Below, in pieces: positions 16,414 through 24,233 of a stretch of 64,000 nt of DNA. The notes beneath the pieces were generated by a model. It was not told the DNA's origin. It saw only the letters and a list, made by a program, of their open reading frames with translations, and made no database searches. A program made the position numbers and the translations under genes. This stretch comes from Tellurirhabdus rosea (GTDB lineage: Bacteria > Bacteroidota > Bacteroidia > Cytophagales > Spirosomataceae), in NCBI RefSeq assembly GCF_026278345.1, contig NZ_CP111085.1:5180282-5244281 (forward strand), read 5' to 3'. Each line of letters opens with the position of its first letter. The stretch's first letter is position 1.

Positions 16414-16868
16414 GGCACTACGGTCGTGTTTTTCACTTCTGCCATCACGAAAAAGCTGCTGATGTGGAGGATGCCGGGGATGACCGAAAGGCGGTTCTGG
16501 TAGAACTGGTTATAGCTTTCCATGTCGCGGACGATGATCTTCAGCAGGTAGTCGAAGGAACCCGAAACCCGGTTGCATTCCAAGATCTCGGGTAGGCTGG
16601 CGGCGGCCTGGTCGAAGTCGGCGAAGGTGTCGCGAGTCTGTTTGTCGAGCGTCACCTGACAGTAGACCATGAGCGTATTCCCGAGTTTTTTCTTGTTGAC
16701 GAGCATCACGTAGCGGTCGATAACGCCCTCTCGTTCGAGGCGCTTAATGCGTTCATGGACAGGCGTTTTTGACAGGTTGATCTGCTGGCCGATTTCCTGG
16801 ATGGTCAGCCGGGCATCTTCCTGGAGAAGCTTCAGAATCTTCTGGTCAATCGCATCGAGTTCGGTCAT
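16404..16868 (-). CDS. Lrp/AsnC family transcriptional regulator
   Basis: 154 residues, standard length. The N-terminal winged helix-turn-helix is DAIDQKILKLLQEDARLTIQ to SKTPVHERIKRLEREGVIDR. The C-terminal RAM/ligand domain follows from about residue 65 (VYCQVTLDKQTRDTFADF, CNRVSGSFDYLLKIIVRDME). Such regulators sense amino acids. It is divergent from alanine dehydrogenase, and the 192-bp space holds two perfect palindromes and a repeat overlapping the ald start point, so it very likely controls ald and itself. Confidence 0.94.
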   Translation of the reverse strand: MTELDAIDQKILKLLQEDARLTIQEIGQQINLSKTPVHERIKRLEREGVIDRYVMLVNKKKLGNTLMVYCQVTLDKQTRDTFADFDQAAASLPEILECNRVSGSFDYLLKIIVRDMESYNQFYQNRLSVIPGILHISSFFVMAEVKNTTVVPVG

Positions 16869-16912
16869 GGTAGAACATTTTCCTGAAAAAGCCCGGATAA
16901 ATTAATTTCTTG

Positions 16913-16947
16913 GAATATATTCCTACATAAATACGGATTATAATCCC
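16913..16947. promoter_or_regulatory. Two 12-bp palindromes, candidate Lrp operators
   Basis: GGAATATATTCC (16913-16924) and GGATTATAATCC (16936-16947) are both perfect palindromes with starts 23 bp apart, about two helical turns. They lie 45 bp upstream of the Lrp-family start and about 50 bp upstream of the ald promoter box, a spacing that suits a wrapping, multimeric Lrp protein. Confidence 0.65.
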
Positions 16948-16994
16948 ATTTTCCCAATAATTCCTTCATACTTAGAACTAATGCACTGAAATTG

Positions 16995-17045
16995 TACTTT
17001 TGTGAAGTCAAGATTACACTTCACGCGAGTCAAGATTACACTTCA
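16995..17045 (+). promoter_or_regulatory. ald promoter box with overlapping repeat
   Basis: TACTTTTG at 16995-17002 matches the TAnnTTTG -7 box. Directly after it, GTGAAGT (17002-17008) and ACTTCAC (17018-17024) form an inverted repeat, and AGTCAAGATTACACTTCA occurs twice (17006-17023, 17028-17045), 22 bp apart. The repeats cover the expected transcription start and leader, so they may be an operator. Confidence 0.65.
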
Positions 17046-17060
17046 TATTTTTCTTGCCCT

Positions 17061-18200
17061 ATGATTATTGGTGTTCCCAAAGAAATTAAGAACAACGAGA
17101 ACCGCGTTGCCCTCACGCCCGCCGGTGTTGCAGAACTGAAAAAGTACGGACACACGGTTTATGTGCAGACCAACGCCGGTCAGGGAAGCGGGTTTGTGGA
17201 TGCCGAATACAAGGAAGCCGGAGCCACCATTTTGCCGACGATTGAGGAAGTGTACGGCATTGCCGACATGATCATCAAGGTAAAGGAGCCGATTGCTTCT
17301 GAGTATAACCTGATTAAAGAAAATCAACTGCTTTTCACTTATTTCCACTTTGCCTCGTCGGAAGAACTGACGCGGGCGATGATTGAGCGGAAAGCGGTCT
17401 GTCTGGCTTACGAAACGGTAGAAAAAACAGACCGTTCGCTGCCGCTGCTGGTTCCGATGTCGGAAGTAGCCGGCCGGATGGCAATTCAGGAAGGAGCCAA
17501 GTATCTGGAGAAACCGCTAAAAGGGCGGGGTATCCTGCTGGGCGGCGTGCCGGGCGTAAAGCCGGCCAATGTCCTGGTGCTGGGCGGCGGAATCGTCGGC
17601 ACGCAGGCGGCCAAAATGGCGGCCGGTCTGGGCGCTCACGTGACGATCATGGACGTCAGCCTGCCGCGGCTGCGTTACCTCTCGGATATCATGCCGCCGA
17701 ACGTGGTGACGATGATGTCCAATGACTACAGCATTCGGGAGCAGGTCAAAGGCGCCGACCTGATCGTTGGCGCGGTGCTGATTCCGGGTGCCAAAGCGCC
17801 GCACCTGATTACCCGCGACATGCTGAAAACCATGCGTCCGGGTACCGTTCTGGTGGACGTGGCGGTTGACCAGGGGGGCTGCATCGAAACCTGCACCCCG
17901 ACGACGCACGAAAACCCGACGTACATCATCGACGACGTGGTTCACTACTGCGTAGCCAACATGCCGGGCGCTGTGCCTTACACCTCAACGCTGGCGCTGA
18001 CGAACGCCACCCTGCCGTACGCGTTGCAACTGGCGAACAAAGGATGGGTGAAAGCCTGCCAGCAGAACGAAGAGCTTTGCAAAGGCCTCAACGTGGTGAA
18101 CGGCAAAGTGGTGTACCAAGGCGTAGCGGATGCTTTCGGCCTGCCGCTGACCGGCATCGCCGACGTTCTACAGGAAGAGACGGCCGAATTACAGGCTTAA
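17061..18200 (+). CDS. ald: Alanine dehydrogenase
   Basis: 379 residues from the ATG at 17061 (MIIGVPKEIKNNENRVALTP), the family start. Interconverts L-alanine and pyruvate with NAD+ and ammonia. The N-terminal substrate domain has the Arg of NRVALTP and the Lys of MIIKVKEP. The Rossmann motif VLGGGIVGTQAAKMAAGLGA lies near residue 175, and VDQGGCIETCTPTTHENPTY near 270 contains the conserved catalytic Asp. VANMPGAVPYTST is a family mark. Divergent from an Lrp regulator and ended by a strong terminator. Confidence 0.95.
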   Translation: MIIGVPKEIKNNENRVALTPAGVAELKKYGHTVYVQTNAGQGSGFVDAEYKEAGATILPTIEEVYGIADMIIKVKEPIASEYNLIKENQLLFTYFHFASSEELTRAMIERKAVCLAYETVEKTDRSLPLLVPMSEVAGRMAIQEGAKYLEKPLKGRGILLGGVPGVKPANVLVLGGGIVGTQAAKMAAGLGAHVTIMDVSLPRLRYLSDIMPPNVVTMMSNDYSIREQVKGADLIVGAVLIPGAKAPHLITRDMLKTMRPGTVLVDVAVDQGGCIETCTPTTHENPTYIIDDVVHYCVANMPGAVPYTSTLALTNATLPYALQLANKGWVKACQQNEELCKGLNVVNGKVVYQGVADAFGLPLTGIADVLQEETAELQA

Positions 18201-18245
18201 TACGATACTTAATAAAGTTAAGGGTTTAGGAATAAAATGAATCAG

Positions 18246-18277
18246 AAAAGCGCGGCCAGTTTGTGCCGCGCTTTTTT
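18246..18277 (+). terminator. Intrinsic terminator after ald
   Basis: AAAAGCGCGGC pairs with GCCGCGCTTTT around a short loop and is followed by a run of six T. Confidence 0.88.
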
Positions 18278-18323
18278 CAAAAAATAAATGCCATATCTGC
18301 GAGATATGGCATTTATTTTTTGA
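18277..18323. terminator. Bidirectional terminator between ald and hisS
   Basis: A perfect 21-bp stem (TCAAAAAATAAATGCC outer part to ATATC) with the 5-nt loop TGCGA. A/T-rich flanks give T runs on either strand. It lies 10 nt after the minus-strand hisS stop, so it mainly serves hisS and backs up the ald terminator. Confidence 0.85.
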
Positions 18324-18332
18324 AAAAAGAAG

Positions 18333-19694
18333 TTAGGCGACAGCGGCAACGATCGCTTCGGCCGAAAGCTTCTGCTGCTCCCCCGTAACCATATTTTTCA
18401 GCGCCAGAAGGCCCGTCCGCATCTCCTCCGAACCAATCAGCACGACGTACGGAATTTCCTTCTGGTTAGCGTAATCCAGCTGTTTTTTTAGCTTGGCCGA
18501 ATCCGGGTAGGCTTCCGCCGGGATGTCGGCGGCCCGGAGGCGCGTCAGCAGGGGCAGGCCCACCGCGCGGGCTTCGGGGTCCATGTGTACCACCAGCACC
18601 CGGGTCGTTTGCAGTTGCGTATCCGGCCAGAGGTTCAGCTCTTCCATGACGTCGTAGATCCGGTCGACGCCCAGCGAAATGCCCACGCCCGATAGGCCCG
18701 GCATGCCGAACGTACCCGTCAGGTTGTCGTACCGGCCGCCGCCGCTGATCGAGCCGATCTGCACCCTGCCCGCTTTGACCTCAAAAATAGCCCCGGTATA
18801 GTAGGAGAGCCCCCGCGCCAGCGTGATGTCGAACTGCATCTGCGTATTTTCCAGACCGTACTGACGGACCAGCTGCCAGACTTCTTCCAGTTCGGCCAGC
18901 CCTTTGAGGCCCACTTCCGAACCGGCCAGCCAGGTTTTGAGCTGGGCAAAGGCGGCCCCAGTTTCGTCCGGAAAGGCAAACATCGGCTCCAGGCGGGCGA
19001 TGGCTTCGTCGGTCAGGCCGCGCTGCTGCAGTTCCTCGATTACTTTTTCCTTGCCGATTTTATCCAGCTTATCGATGGCTACGGCCAGCGTACTTTCCTG
19101 TCCCGGTGCCCCGATGACTTCCGAGATGCCGGTCAGAATCTTGCGGTTGTTGATTTTCACCGTAAAATCCCGAACGCCGAGGTTGCGCAGGGCCTCGTGG
19201 AGCATGAGCACAATCTCCGCTTCGCACAGGAGCGAATCCGTCCCGACGACATCGGCGTCGCATTGCACAAATTCGCGGTAGCGGCCTTTCTGCGGCCGGT
19301 CGGCGCGCCAGACGGGCTGAATCTGGTAGCGTTTGAACGGCATCGGCAGGGCGTGCCGGTTCATGACCACGTAACGGGCAAAGGGAACGGTCAGGTCATA
19401 ACGCAGACCTTTTTCCGAGATTTTCAGGGCCAGTTTCCGGGAGCCTTCAGCCAGGTCGGTGGCGGTTAGTTTATCGGCGAATTCGCCGGAATTCAGAACT
19501 TTAAACAGAAGTTGGTCGCCTTCCTCGCCGTATTTTCCCATCAGGACCGACAGGTTTTCGAGGGCGGGCGTTTCGAGCGGCTGAAACCCGTAGCGCCGGA
19601 AGGTTTCGCGGATGGTATTCAGCAGAAACATCCGTTTGCGCATCTGTTCCGGCCCAAAATCGCGGGTGCCGCGAGCTAAGCTTGGTTTTTGCAT
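18333..19694 (-). CDS. hisS: Histidyl-tRNA synthetase
   Basis: 453 residues from the ATG at 19694 (MQKPSLARGTRDFGPEQM). Class II aminoacyl-tRNA synthetase. Motif 2 is RYQIQPVWRADRPQKGRYREF near residue 113, with the histidine motifs around LARGLSYYTGAIFEV near 270 and SGGGRYDNLTGTFG near 298. The anticodon-binding domain occupies the last 100 residues. A TACTTTTG promoter box lies only 5 bp upstream of the start codon, so the mRNA may have almost no leader. Confidence 0.95.
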   Translation of the reverse strand: MQKPSLARGTRDFGPEQMRKRMFLLNTIRETFRRYGFQPLETPALENLSVLMGKYGEEGDQLLFKVLNSGEFADKLTATDLAEGSRKLALKISEKGLRYDLTVPFARYVVMNRHALPMPFKRYQIQPVWRADRPQKGRYREFVQCDADVVGTDSLLCEAEIVLMLHEALRNLGVRDFTVKINNRKILTGISEVIGAPGQESTLAVAIDKLDKIGKEKVIEELQQRGLTDEAIARLEPMFAFPDETGAAFAQLKTWLAGSEVGLKGLAELEEVWQLVRQYGLENTQMQFDITLARGLSYYTGAIFEVKAGRVQIGSISGGGRYDNLTGTFGMPGLSGVGISLGVDRIYDVMEELNLWPDTQLQTTRVLVVHMDPEARAVGLPLLTRLRAADIPAEAYPDSAKLKKQLDYANQKEIPYVVLIGSEEMRTGLLALKNMVTGEQQKLSAEAIVAAVA

Positions 19695-19698
19695 GGCG

Positions 19699-19706
19699 CA
19701 AAAGTA
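19699..19706 (-). promoter_or_regulatory. hisS -7 box right before the start codon
   Basis: Minus-strand TACTTTTG (plus CAAAAGTA) matches TAnnTTTG and ends 4 nt before the ATG at 19694. Initiation 5-7 nt after the box would fall on or next to the start codon. No good -33 TTTG is visible at the usual distance. Confidence 0.55.
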
Positions 19707-19710
19707 CAAA

Positions 19711-19802
19711 CAAAGTCGTAAGTCATAAAGTCGCAGGTAGCTCTGCCAGGCTAGAAAACGGCAAACCACCTACGACTTGCGACTTTATGACTTACGACTT
19801 TG
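19711..19802. repeat. Inverted repeat between divergent hisS and a small ORF, 25-nt perfect arms
   Basis: 19711-19735 (CAAAGTCGTAAGTCATAAAG...) is exactly complementary to 19778-19802. It has AGTCGTAAG words like the parA element. Unlike most family members it lies between divergent genes; the right arm includes the -33 TTTG of the plus-strand promoter. Confidence 0.92.
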
Positions 19803-19830
19803 CTTACTTGCCTACTCTTTCGTACTTTTG
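19799..19830 (+). promoter_or_regulatory. Promoter of the small basic protein gene
   Basis: TTTG at 19799-19802 and TACTTTTG at 19823-19830, 20 bp apart, match the Bacteroidota -33/-7 consensus. The box ends 37 bp before the ATG at 19868. Confidence 0.7.
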
Positions 19831-19867
19831 CGAACTATTTTGAACCAGATATAAAATTCATACAACA

Positions 19868-20032
19868 ATGGGAGTTTCAGAACTGAAGCGCAAAGACCGC
19901 AAAAATAAGGCTCGTGCCAACAACAAACAGCAGAAGATTAAGCAGCTGCTGCGCCGTCCGGACATCAAAAACGTAGACGTAGAAGCCATCAAGGCCTCTT
20001 TCGCCGAGAAGAAGCAGCAGGCGGCGGAGTAA
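19868..20032 (+). CDS. Small basic protein, function unknown
   Basis: 54 residues, MGVSELKRKDRKNKARANNK to KASFAEKKQQAAE. Nearly half the residues are Lys, Arg, Gln or Glu; it is probably helical and could bind nucleic acid or ribosomes. It has a good promoter with a 37-bp gap to the ATG and a terminator at 20128, which supports it as a real gene. Family not recognised with confidence. Confidence 0.75.
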   Translation: MGVSELKRKDRKNKARANNKQQKIKQLLRRPDIKNVDVEAIKASFAEKKQQAAE

Positions 20033-20127
20033 AGTTGGATGGCGTCGGGGCGAAGCGGCCCGGTAGCCTCTGAGGCGACCCGCCCGGCCTTTATCCCGTA
20101 GCCACTCTGAAACTCTGTTATTGATAC

Positions 20128-20165
20128 AAAACCTCGTTACGGCTTACGGACGGGGTTTTCTTTTT
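20128..20165 (+). terminator. Intrinsic terminator
   Basis: AAAACCTCGT pairs with ACGGGGTTTT (one G-U pair) around a 12-nt loop and is followed by C and a T run. It ends the small basic protein transcript and overlaps the 3' end of the minus-strand gene at 20137. Confidence 0.7.
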
Positions 20166-20481
20166 TCAACAGGAGTCGAATCTCTTTTTTGAGGCGGCGG
20201 CGGTATTCGCGGCGAATCGTCATCTGGGCCCGGTACACAATAGCCTGGCCGAATAACGAGATACCGGCGTTGATGACAACCAAACTGTACGTTCCCAGCA
20301 GAAACCAGCGGCTGAAGGGCTCTCCGTGTTCCTTGAGCATCGCGGCGCTATGAAACACACAAAGACCGTAACCGATCATCATCAGACTGATGGGCGAGAG
20401 CAGGAGCCATTTGGTCCGGGTGCTCATGTTCTTCAGCAGGCGTCTGCCGGGCGGCTTGTGGGGTTTCGGCGGTGTCGTCAT
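20137..20481 (-). CDS. Small two-segment membrane protein, unknown function
   Basis: 114 residues from the ATG at 20481 (MTTPPKPHKPPGRRLLKN); an ATG 12 codons upstream is possible. A basic, proline-rich N-terminus is followed by hydrophobic segments near 25-47 (WLLLSPISLMMIGYGLCVF) and 62-82 (FLLGTYSLVVINAGISLFG), then a strongly basic tail (IRREYRRRLKKEIRLLLKK). Probably an inner-membrane protein with both ends in the cytoplasm. No family recognised. Its end overlaps the converging terminator. Confidence 0.65.
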   Translation of the reverse strand: MTTPPKPHKPPGRRLLKNMSTRTKWLLLSPISLMMIGYGLCVFHSAAMLKEHGEPFSRWFLLGTYSLVVINAGISLFGQAIVYRAQMTIRREYRRRLKKEIRLLLKKENPVRKP

Positions 20482-20604
20482 GGGGTGAAAAGTATTGGTT
20501 GACAAATGTATGAGCAAAGCAACATTTTGTAGACTTTTGTTCCAAAGTAGTTATAAAATGGCGTTTTTTGCTCAAACCTGCCGTGGTTTTAGGTCTGATA
20601 ATTC

Positions 20605-21372
20605 ATGAAAAAGCTGATAAGTTTTGTTCTCCGGTATGTGCCGCGCCCGATGTTGCAGCGCGTGAGCCATTATGCCCTGAAAGGAATGGCTGTTTTTTAC
20701 CGGGGAAACAAGGTGGAATGTCCGGTCTGCGGCAGCCATTTCCGGGAATTTGTGCCTTACGGCCGCATGCCCGCCCGCCCCAACGCCCTTTGCCCGGATT
20801 GCCTGTCGCTCGAACGGCACCGCCTGATGTACCTGTATCTGCAACGGAAAACCAACTTTTTCCAGAGCAACCTGAAAGTACTGCACGTGGCCCCGGAGCA
20901 CTGCTTCATCAAACGCTTCGAAAAGCAGAAAAACCTCGATTACATTACCGCGGACATCGAATCGCCGCTGGCTAAGGTGAAAATGGACATCCACCACATT
21001 CCTTTTGCTGACAATACCTTCGACGTGGCGTTCTGCAACCACGTCATGGAACACGTGGACGACGATGTCCGGGCGAGCAGTGAACTGTACCGCGTGCTGA
21101 AACCCGGCGGCTGGGCCATCATCCAGTCACCCATCGACTACAGCCGGGCGACTACGTTTGAAGACCCCACCATCACCGACCCCAAAGAACGGGAACGCCT
21201 GTTCTGGCAAAGCGACCACGTCCGGCTCTACGGACAGGATTACGCAGAACGCCTCGCCAAAGGCGGTTTTTCCGTCAAAGAAGACCGGTTTGTGATGGAG
21301 ATGCCCAAAGAGGAAGTGCAGCGGTTCGCGCTGCCGGGGGGAGAGATTATCTACTTCTGCAAGAAAATCTGA
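20605..21372 (+). CDS. Class I SAM methyltransferase with N-terminal zinc-ribbon-like motif
   Basis: 255 residues. Residues 35-75 contain CPVCGSHFREF and CPDCLSLERHR, two CXXC pairs that could bind zinc. The methyltransferase part is of the Methyltransf_11 type: VLHVAPEHCFIKRF near 95, TADIESPLAKVKMDIHHIPF, the NTFDVAFCNHVMEHV motif near 135, and LKPGGWAIIQSPID near 165. The usual glycine-rich motif I is replaced by a His-Val-Ala-Pro-Glu version. Such proteins often sit in surface polysaccharide regions, but no such cluster is visible here. Confidence 0.8.
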   Translation: MKKLISFVLRYVPRPMLQRVSHYALKGMAVFYRGNKVECPVCGSHFREFVPYGRMPARPNALCPDCLSLERHRLMYLYLQRKTNFFQSNLKVLHVAPEHCFIKRFEKQKNLDYITADIESPLAKVKMDIHHIPFADNTFDVAFCNHVMEHVDDDVRASSELYRVLKPGGWAIIQSPIDYSRATTFEDPTITDPKERERLFWQSDHVRLYGQDYAERLAKGGFSVKEDRFVMEMPKEEVQRFALPGGEIIYFCKKI

Positions 21373-21396
21373 ACCGGGATTCACCGGAGGTCTGGA

Positions 21397-21484
21397 ACCG
21401 GGATTACACAGATTTAAGGATTCACTTGATTTTTTATTGAGGCGAAGCAATCATAGTTAATCCTTTAATCTGTGTAATCCCGGT
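21397..21484. repeat. 3'-end inverted repeat between convergent genes, 26-nt arms
   Basis: 21397-21422 (ACCGGGATTACACAGATT...) pairs with 21459-21484 with one mismatch. The loop contains TTGAGGCGAAGCAATCATA, nearly the same as TTGAGGCGGAGCAACTATA in the element at 1512. The right arm ends 8 nt before the serine hydrolase stop. Confidence 0.9.
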
Positions 21485-21491
21485 CAAGACG

Positions 21492-22658
21492 TTACAGCAC
21501 TGCCTCGTACACCTTATCCCGAGCTTTCTCCAGTCCCACGTGCAGGGGGCTGTCGGTGACGGTTCCCAGATTGACTCCGATGAACACGTAGACGCCCTCT
21601 TTCGGAAAATAATATAGTTCGCAGCCCGCGCCGATGCCGCCGCCCGAATGGCCCCAGCCTTCGTGGCCGTTGATGGTCGTTGGAATGAGGCCCAGGCCGT
21701 AGGCCGGTTTGCCCTGCGGGTCGTTCACCCAGGTTTTCATCTGCGCCATGGTTGCGGCAGAAAGCAGTTTTCCCTCCATCAGCCCTTTCAGAAATTTGAC
21801 CGCATCAACGGGCGTCGCCACGATGCCATCGTCGCCGATGAGGGCAGCCACGTTGTTGCGCTGGAGCCGGGAGGCATTCTCGACAATGCCGTCGCTGTGG
21901 CGATCCCAGTAGGCGTTGACCAGATTCGGGTAGTTCAGGTAGCCCGGCTGGCTGCGGTAGAAGGTCTGCGTCAGGCCCAGCGGCTCAAAAATGGTCTGGG
22001 TGATAAACCGGGCGTGGTCGCCGGTAAGGGCGTCGGTCAGCAGGGCCAGCAGCACAAAGTTGGTGTTGCGGTACGAATGCCGGCTGCCGGGCTCGAAGGT
22101 CAGCGGCTTGCCATTAATGTATTTCAGGTAATCTTCCGGCGTAAACGGATAGTCCGGCTTCTGGAGGAGCGTCGTGACGTAAGCCGGCTCGCTGTTGTAC
22201 TCCGGAACGCCGGAGGTGTGGTTCAGCAGCATGCGCACCGTGATTTTTTGGGCATCGGCAATGTAGCGGCTGTAGCGATCGGGCAGGTACCGCGTCATGG
22301 GCGCATCCAGATCCACTTTGCCCTGCTCATATAACTTCAGGACCGCCACGGCCATGTAAGTTTTCGCCACGCTTTGCAGATACTGGAGGTGGCAGGGTTC
22401 CATCGCCGTTTTGTCTTCAATTTTGGCGTAACCCGCCGATGTCGTCCACCAGCCTTCTTTGGAATAAACGGCCAGTACGGCACCCGGAACCCCCGATTTG
22501 GCGAGCTCTTTGATCGCCGCACCGGCGGCGGCCGCCCGGGAATATTCGGCGTTTATAATTTCGGATGAATTGCACTTGGCTGACGGAAGATCCGCGCGGT
22601 AGACGGAGCAATTCGTCAGAAAAAATAGCAAAAGAAAAAGAGAAAAAATCGATTTCAT
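21492..22658 (-). CDS. Serine hydrolase, beta-lactamase/class C PBP family, lipoprotein
   Basis: 388 residues. A hydrophobic leader ends in LTNCS (Cys17), so it is probably lipid-anchored. The catalytic SXXK is SVAK in LQSVAKTYMAVAVL near residue 90, the YXN motif is YRN in SYRNTNFVLLA near 197, and the third motif is HSGGG in GWGHSGGGIGAG near 340. These proteins act as DD-peptidases, esterases or D-amino-acid amidases more often than true beta-lactamases. Third gene of a minus-strand run after the LytTR regulator and an outer-membrane protein. Confidence 0.88.
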   Translation of the reverse strand: MKSIFSLFLLLFFLTNCSVYRADLPSAKCNSSEIINAEYSRAAAAGAAIKELAKSGVPGAVLAVYSKEGWWTTSAGYAKIEDKTAMEPCHLQYLQSVAKTYMAVAVLKLYEQGKVDLDAPMTRYLPDRYSRYIADAQKITVRMLLNHTSGVPEYNSEPAYVTTLLQKPDYPFTPEDYLKYINGKPLTFEPGSRHSYRNTNFVLLALLTDALTGDHARFITQTIFEPLGLTQTFYRSQPGYLNYPNLVNAYWDRHSDGIVENASRLQRNNVAALIGDDGIVATPVDAVKFLKGLMEGKLLSAATMAQMKTWVNDPQGKPAYGLGLIPTTINGHEGWGHSGGGIGAGCELYYFPKEGVYVFIGVNLGTVTDSPLHVGLEKARDKVYEAVL

Positions 22659-22691
22659 GACTTTACGTTTCAGAAGTATTTGTTGTTTGAA

Positions 22692-23291
22692 TTAATGAAA
22701 ATGGATACGCGAACCTACCTGAATCAGCGTTTGCGGCACAAGCGGAATGCTCTGGTTATAGCCGTTAACCAGCACCATCTGGTAACTGGCAAAGGGTGAA
22801 AAAGGCGTGCGCGAATTGGGATTGTTATACCCAATAGAAATTCCAACCGGAACGGCCAGCATGCCTTTTCCTTTATGCCCGACGGAGACCCATTCGCCCT
22901 CAACGGATTTGTAGGATTCTACTGGACGAAAAGACATCAGATAACCGGCTCCGGCTTTGACTTCCGTATAAATATTGGAAAAAAGAGCCGGTCGCCAGGC
23001 CGTTTGGGTGTAGGCCAGCACACCGTTGCCGACCACTTTGTTCCGGTACCAGACCACATTGAATTGCTGGGCCCAGTTGTGCCGTCCGTTCAGGCTTACT
23101 TCGGTGCCCAGGCCGAGGCCGACGTTCGTGAAGTTGGTCTTCAGATCCCGGAAGGGGAGCGAGAGGGAGTGGAATTGGAGCGTGACCACCAGCGGGAAAT
23201 TTCGATAGGCCCGCGGCGCCTCCGTCTGGCCGCGGGAGATGAGGGCCAGAAGACAGCCCAGTACGGTTCCGATTAGCTTTGTTGTTTTCAT
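22692..23291 (-). CDS. Outer-membrane beta-barrel-like protein, unknown
   Basis: 199 residues from the ATG at 23291 (MKTTKLIGTVLGCLLALI). A signal peptide ends near SRGQ. The rest alternates polar and aromatic residues in strand-like stretches (PLVVTLQFHSLSLPF, VGLGLGTEVSLNGRHNWAQQ, NIYTEVKAGAGYLMSF, GMLAVPVGISIGYNN, FASYQMVLVNG) and ends in GSRIHFH, with a terminal aromatic, as in small outer-membrane barrels. No family assigned. It lies 33 bp upstream of the serine hydrolase and 100 bp downstream of the LytTR gene. Confidence 0.65.
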   Translation of the reverse strand: MKTTKLIGTVLGCLLALISRGQTEAPRAYRNFPLVVTLQFHSLSLPFRDLKTNFTNVGLGLGTEVSLNGRHNWAQQFNVVWYRNKVVGNGVLAYTQTAWRPALFSNIYTEVKAGAGYLMSFRPVESYKSVEGEWVSVGHKGKGMLAVPVGISIGYNNPNSRTPFSPFASYQMVLVNGYNQSIPLVPQTLIQVGSRIHFH

Positions 23292-23391
23292 GCGCAATTT
23301 TTTTGCGCAAGGTAAAGCTCAAAAAGTGCGTACAGAGGCTGTCCGGGCCGATTTTCCGGTGAAGTGTAGCCGATTTCCCGACGAAATGAAC

Positions 23392-24213
23392 TTACTCGGG
23401 CCGAAACCAGGCCTTGAATGCGGCGGCTTTGATGCGGCTGACGGGGATTTCGGAGGGGAACAGTTCGGTTTTTTGCAGCAGGACCAGCAGCTTTCCGTTT
23501 TCCGCCCGTTTGAAGCCCGTAATAAACTGCCGGTGCAGAATGTACTGCCGGTTCAGCCGGAAGAAAAAAGCGGGCGGGATTTGCTGCTCAACTTTGTCGA
23601 GCGACTGGTCGAGGTAATATTTATTGCCCGCCAGATGACAGGCCACGGCATAGTCGCCTTCGACGTAAAAACCGGGAATTTCGTCAAATTTTAACCACAA
23701 TTCCTTTTTGCCGAATCGGACGGGAAAACCTTCCTGTTTAATGCGGTTTTCTTCCTGTCGTTTGTTTTCGGCATCCTGCAATTCGTAGTAATAATGAAGC
23801 CCGATGTAAATGCCGTTGATGACAAAAAACCAGATGCTGATGATGAACAGGTCGCGGGTATAAAAAATCAGCGGAGCTGGTTTTCCCAGCGCAATCCAGC
23901 TGACCAGTTCGGTCAATAAACTAATGACGGCCAGACCAAGCAGCGTGGTGCTGAGCGCCTGAAAAAGAATGCGCTTTAATGGCCCTCTGTAATAGGGCCA
24001 TTTTTTGTCGAGGTAAATGATAAACTGACGCACCGCGTACCAGGCCAGATAGCCCTGCACCGTATCAATTGTAAAGGTCAATAATAAAAAACCATTGAAC
24101 TGAATATTCGGGTAGGTCAGGTAATAATTAAAACCGCTGATAAACGGAATTAAAATCAAAAACAAAGGCACATCCGGATGGTACGGGTTTTTTAACTCGC
24201 GTTGCGCCTGCAT
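23392..24213 (-). CDS. Membrane-bound LytTR-type transcriptional regulator
   Basis: 273 residues. The first 150 hold four hydrophobic segments (LFLILIPFISGFNYYLTY, FLLLTFTIDTVQGYLAWY, LLGLAVISLLTELVSWI, LFIISIWFFVINGIYIGLHY). A short coiled linker (ELQDAENKRQEENRIKQE) follows and then a LytTR DNA-binding domain at about 170-273 (FDEIPGFYVEGDYAVACHLA, FFRLNRQYILHRQFITGFKR, LPVSR-like IPVSRIKAAAFKAW). There is no receiver domain, so control must come through the membrane part. It is followed by the outer-membrane protein and serine hydrolase genes, its likely targets. Confidence 0.9.
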   Translation of the reverse strand: MQAQRELKNPYHPDVPLFLILIPFISGFNYYLTYPNIQFNGFLLLTFTIDTVQGYLAWYAVRQFIIYLDKKWPYYRGPLKRILFQALSTTLLGLAVISLLTELVSWIALGKPAPLIFYTRDLFIISIWFFVINGIYIGLHYYYELQDAENKRQEENRIKQEGFPVRFGKKELWLKFDEIPGFYVEGDYAVACHLAGNKYYLDQSLDKVEQQIPPAFFFRLNRQYILHRQFITGFKRAENGKLLVLLQKTELFPSEIPVSRIKAAAFKAWFRPE

Positions 24214-24233
24214 GGAAGATAACGGTTAAAAAG

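Noticed and set aside
21397-21484. Intergenic inverted repeats as MITEs or REP elements of a single type
   Set aside because: Arm sequences are different in each copy and I see no constant target duplications, so a simple transposed unit does not explain them; a hidden core element remains possible.
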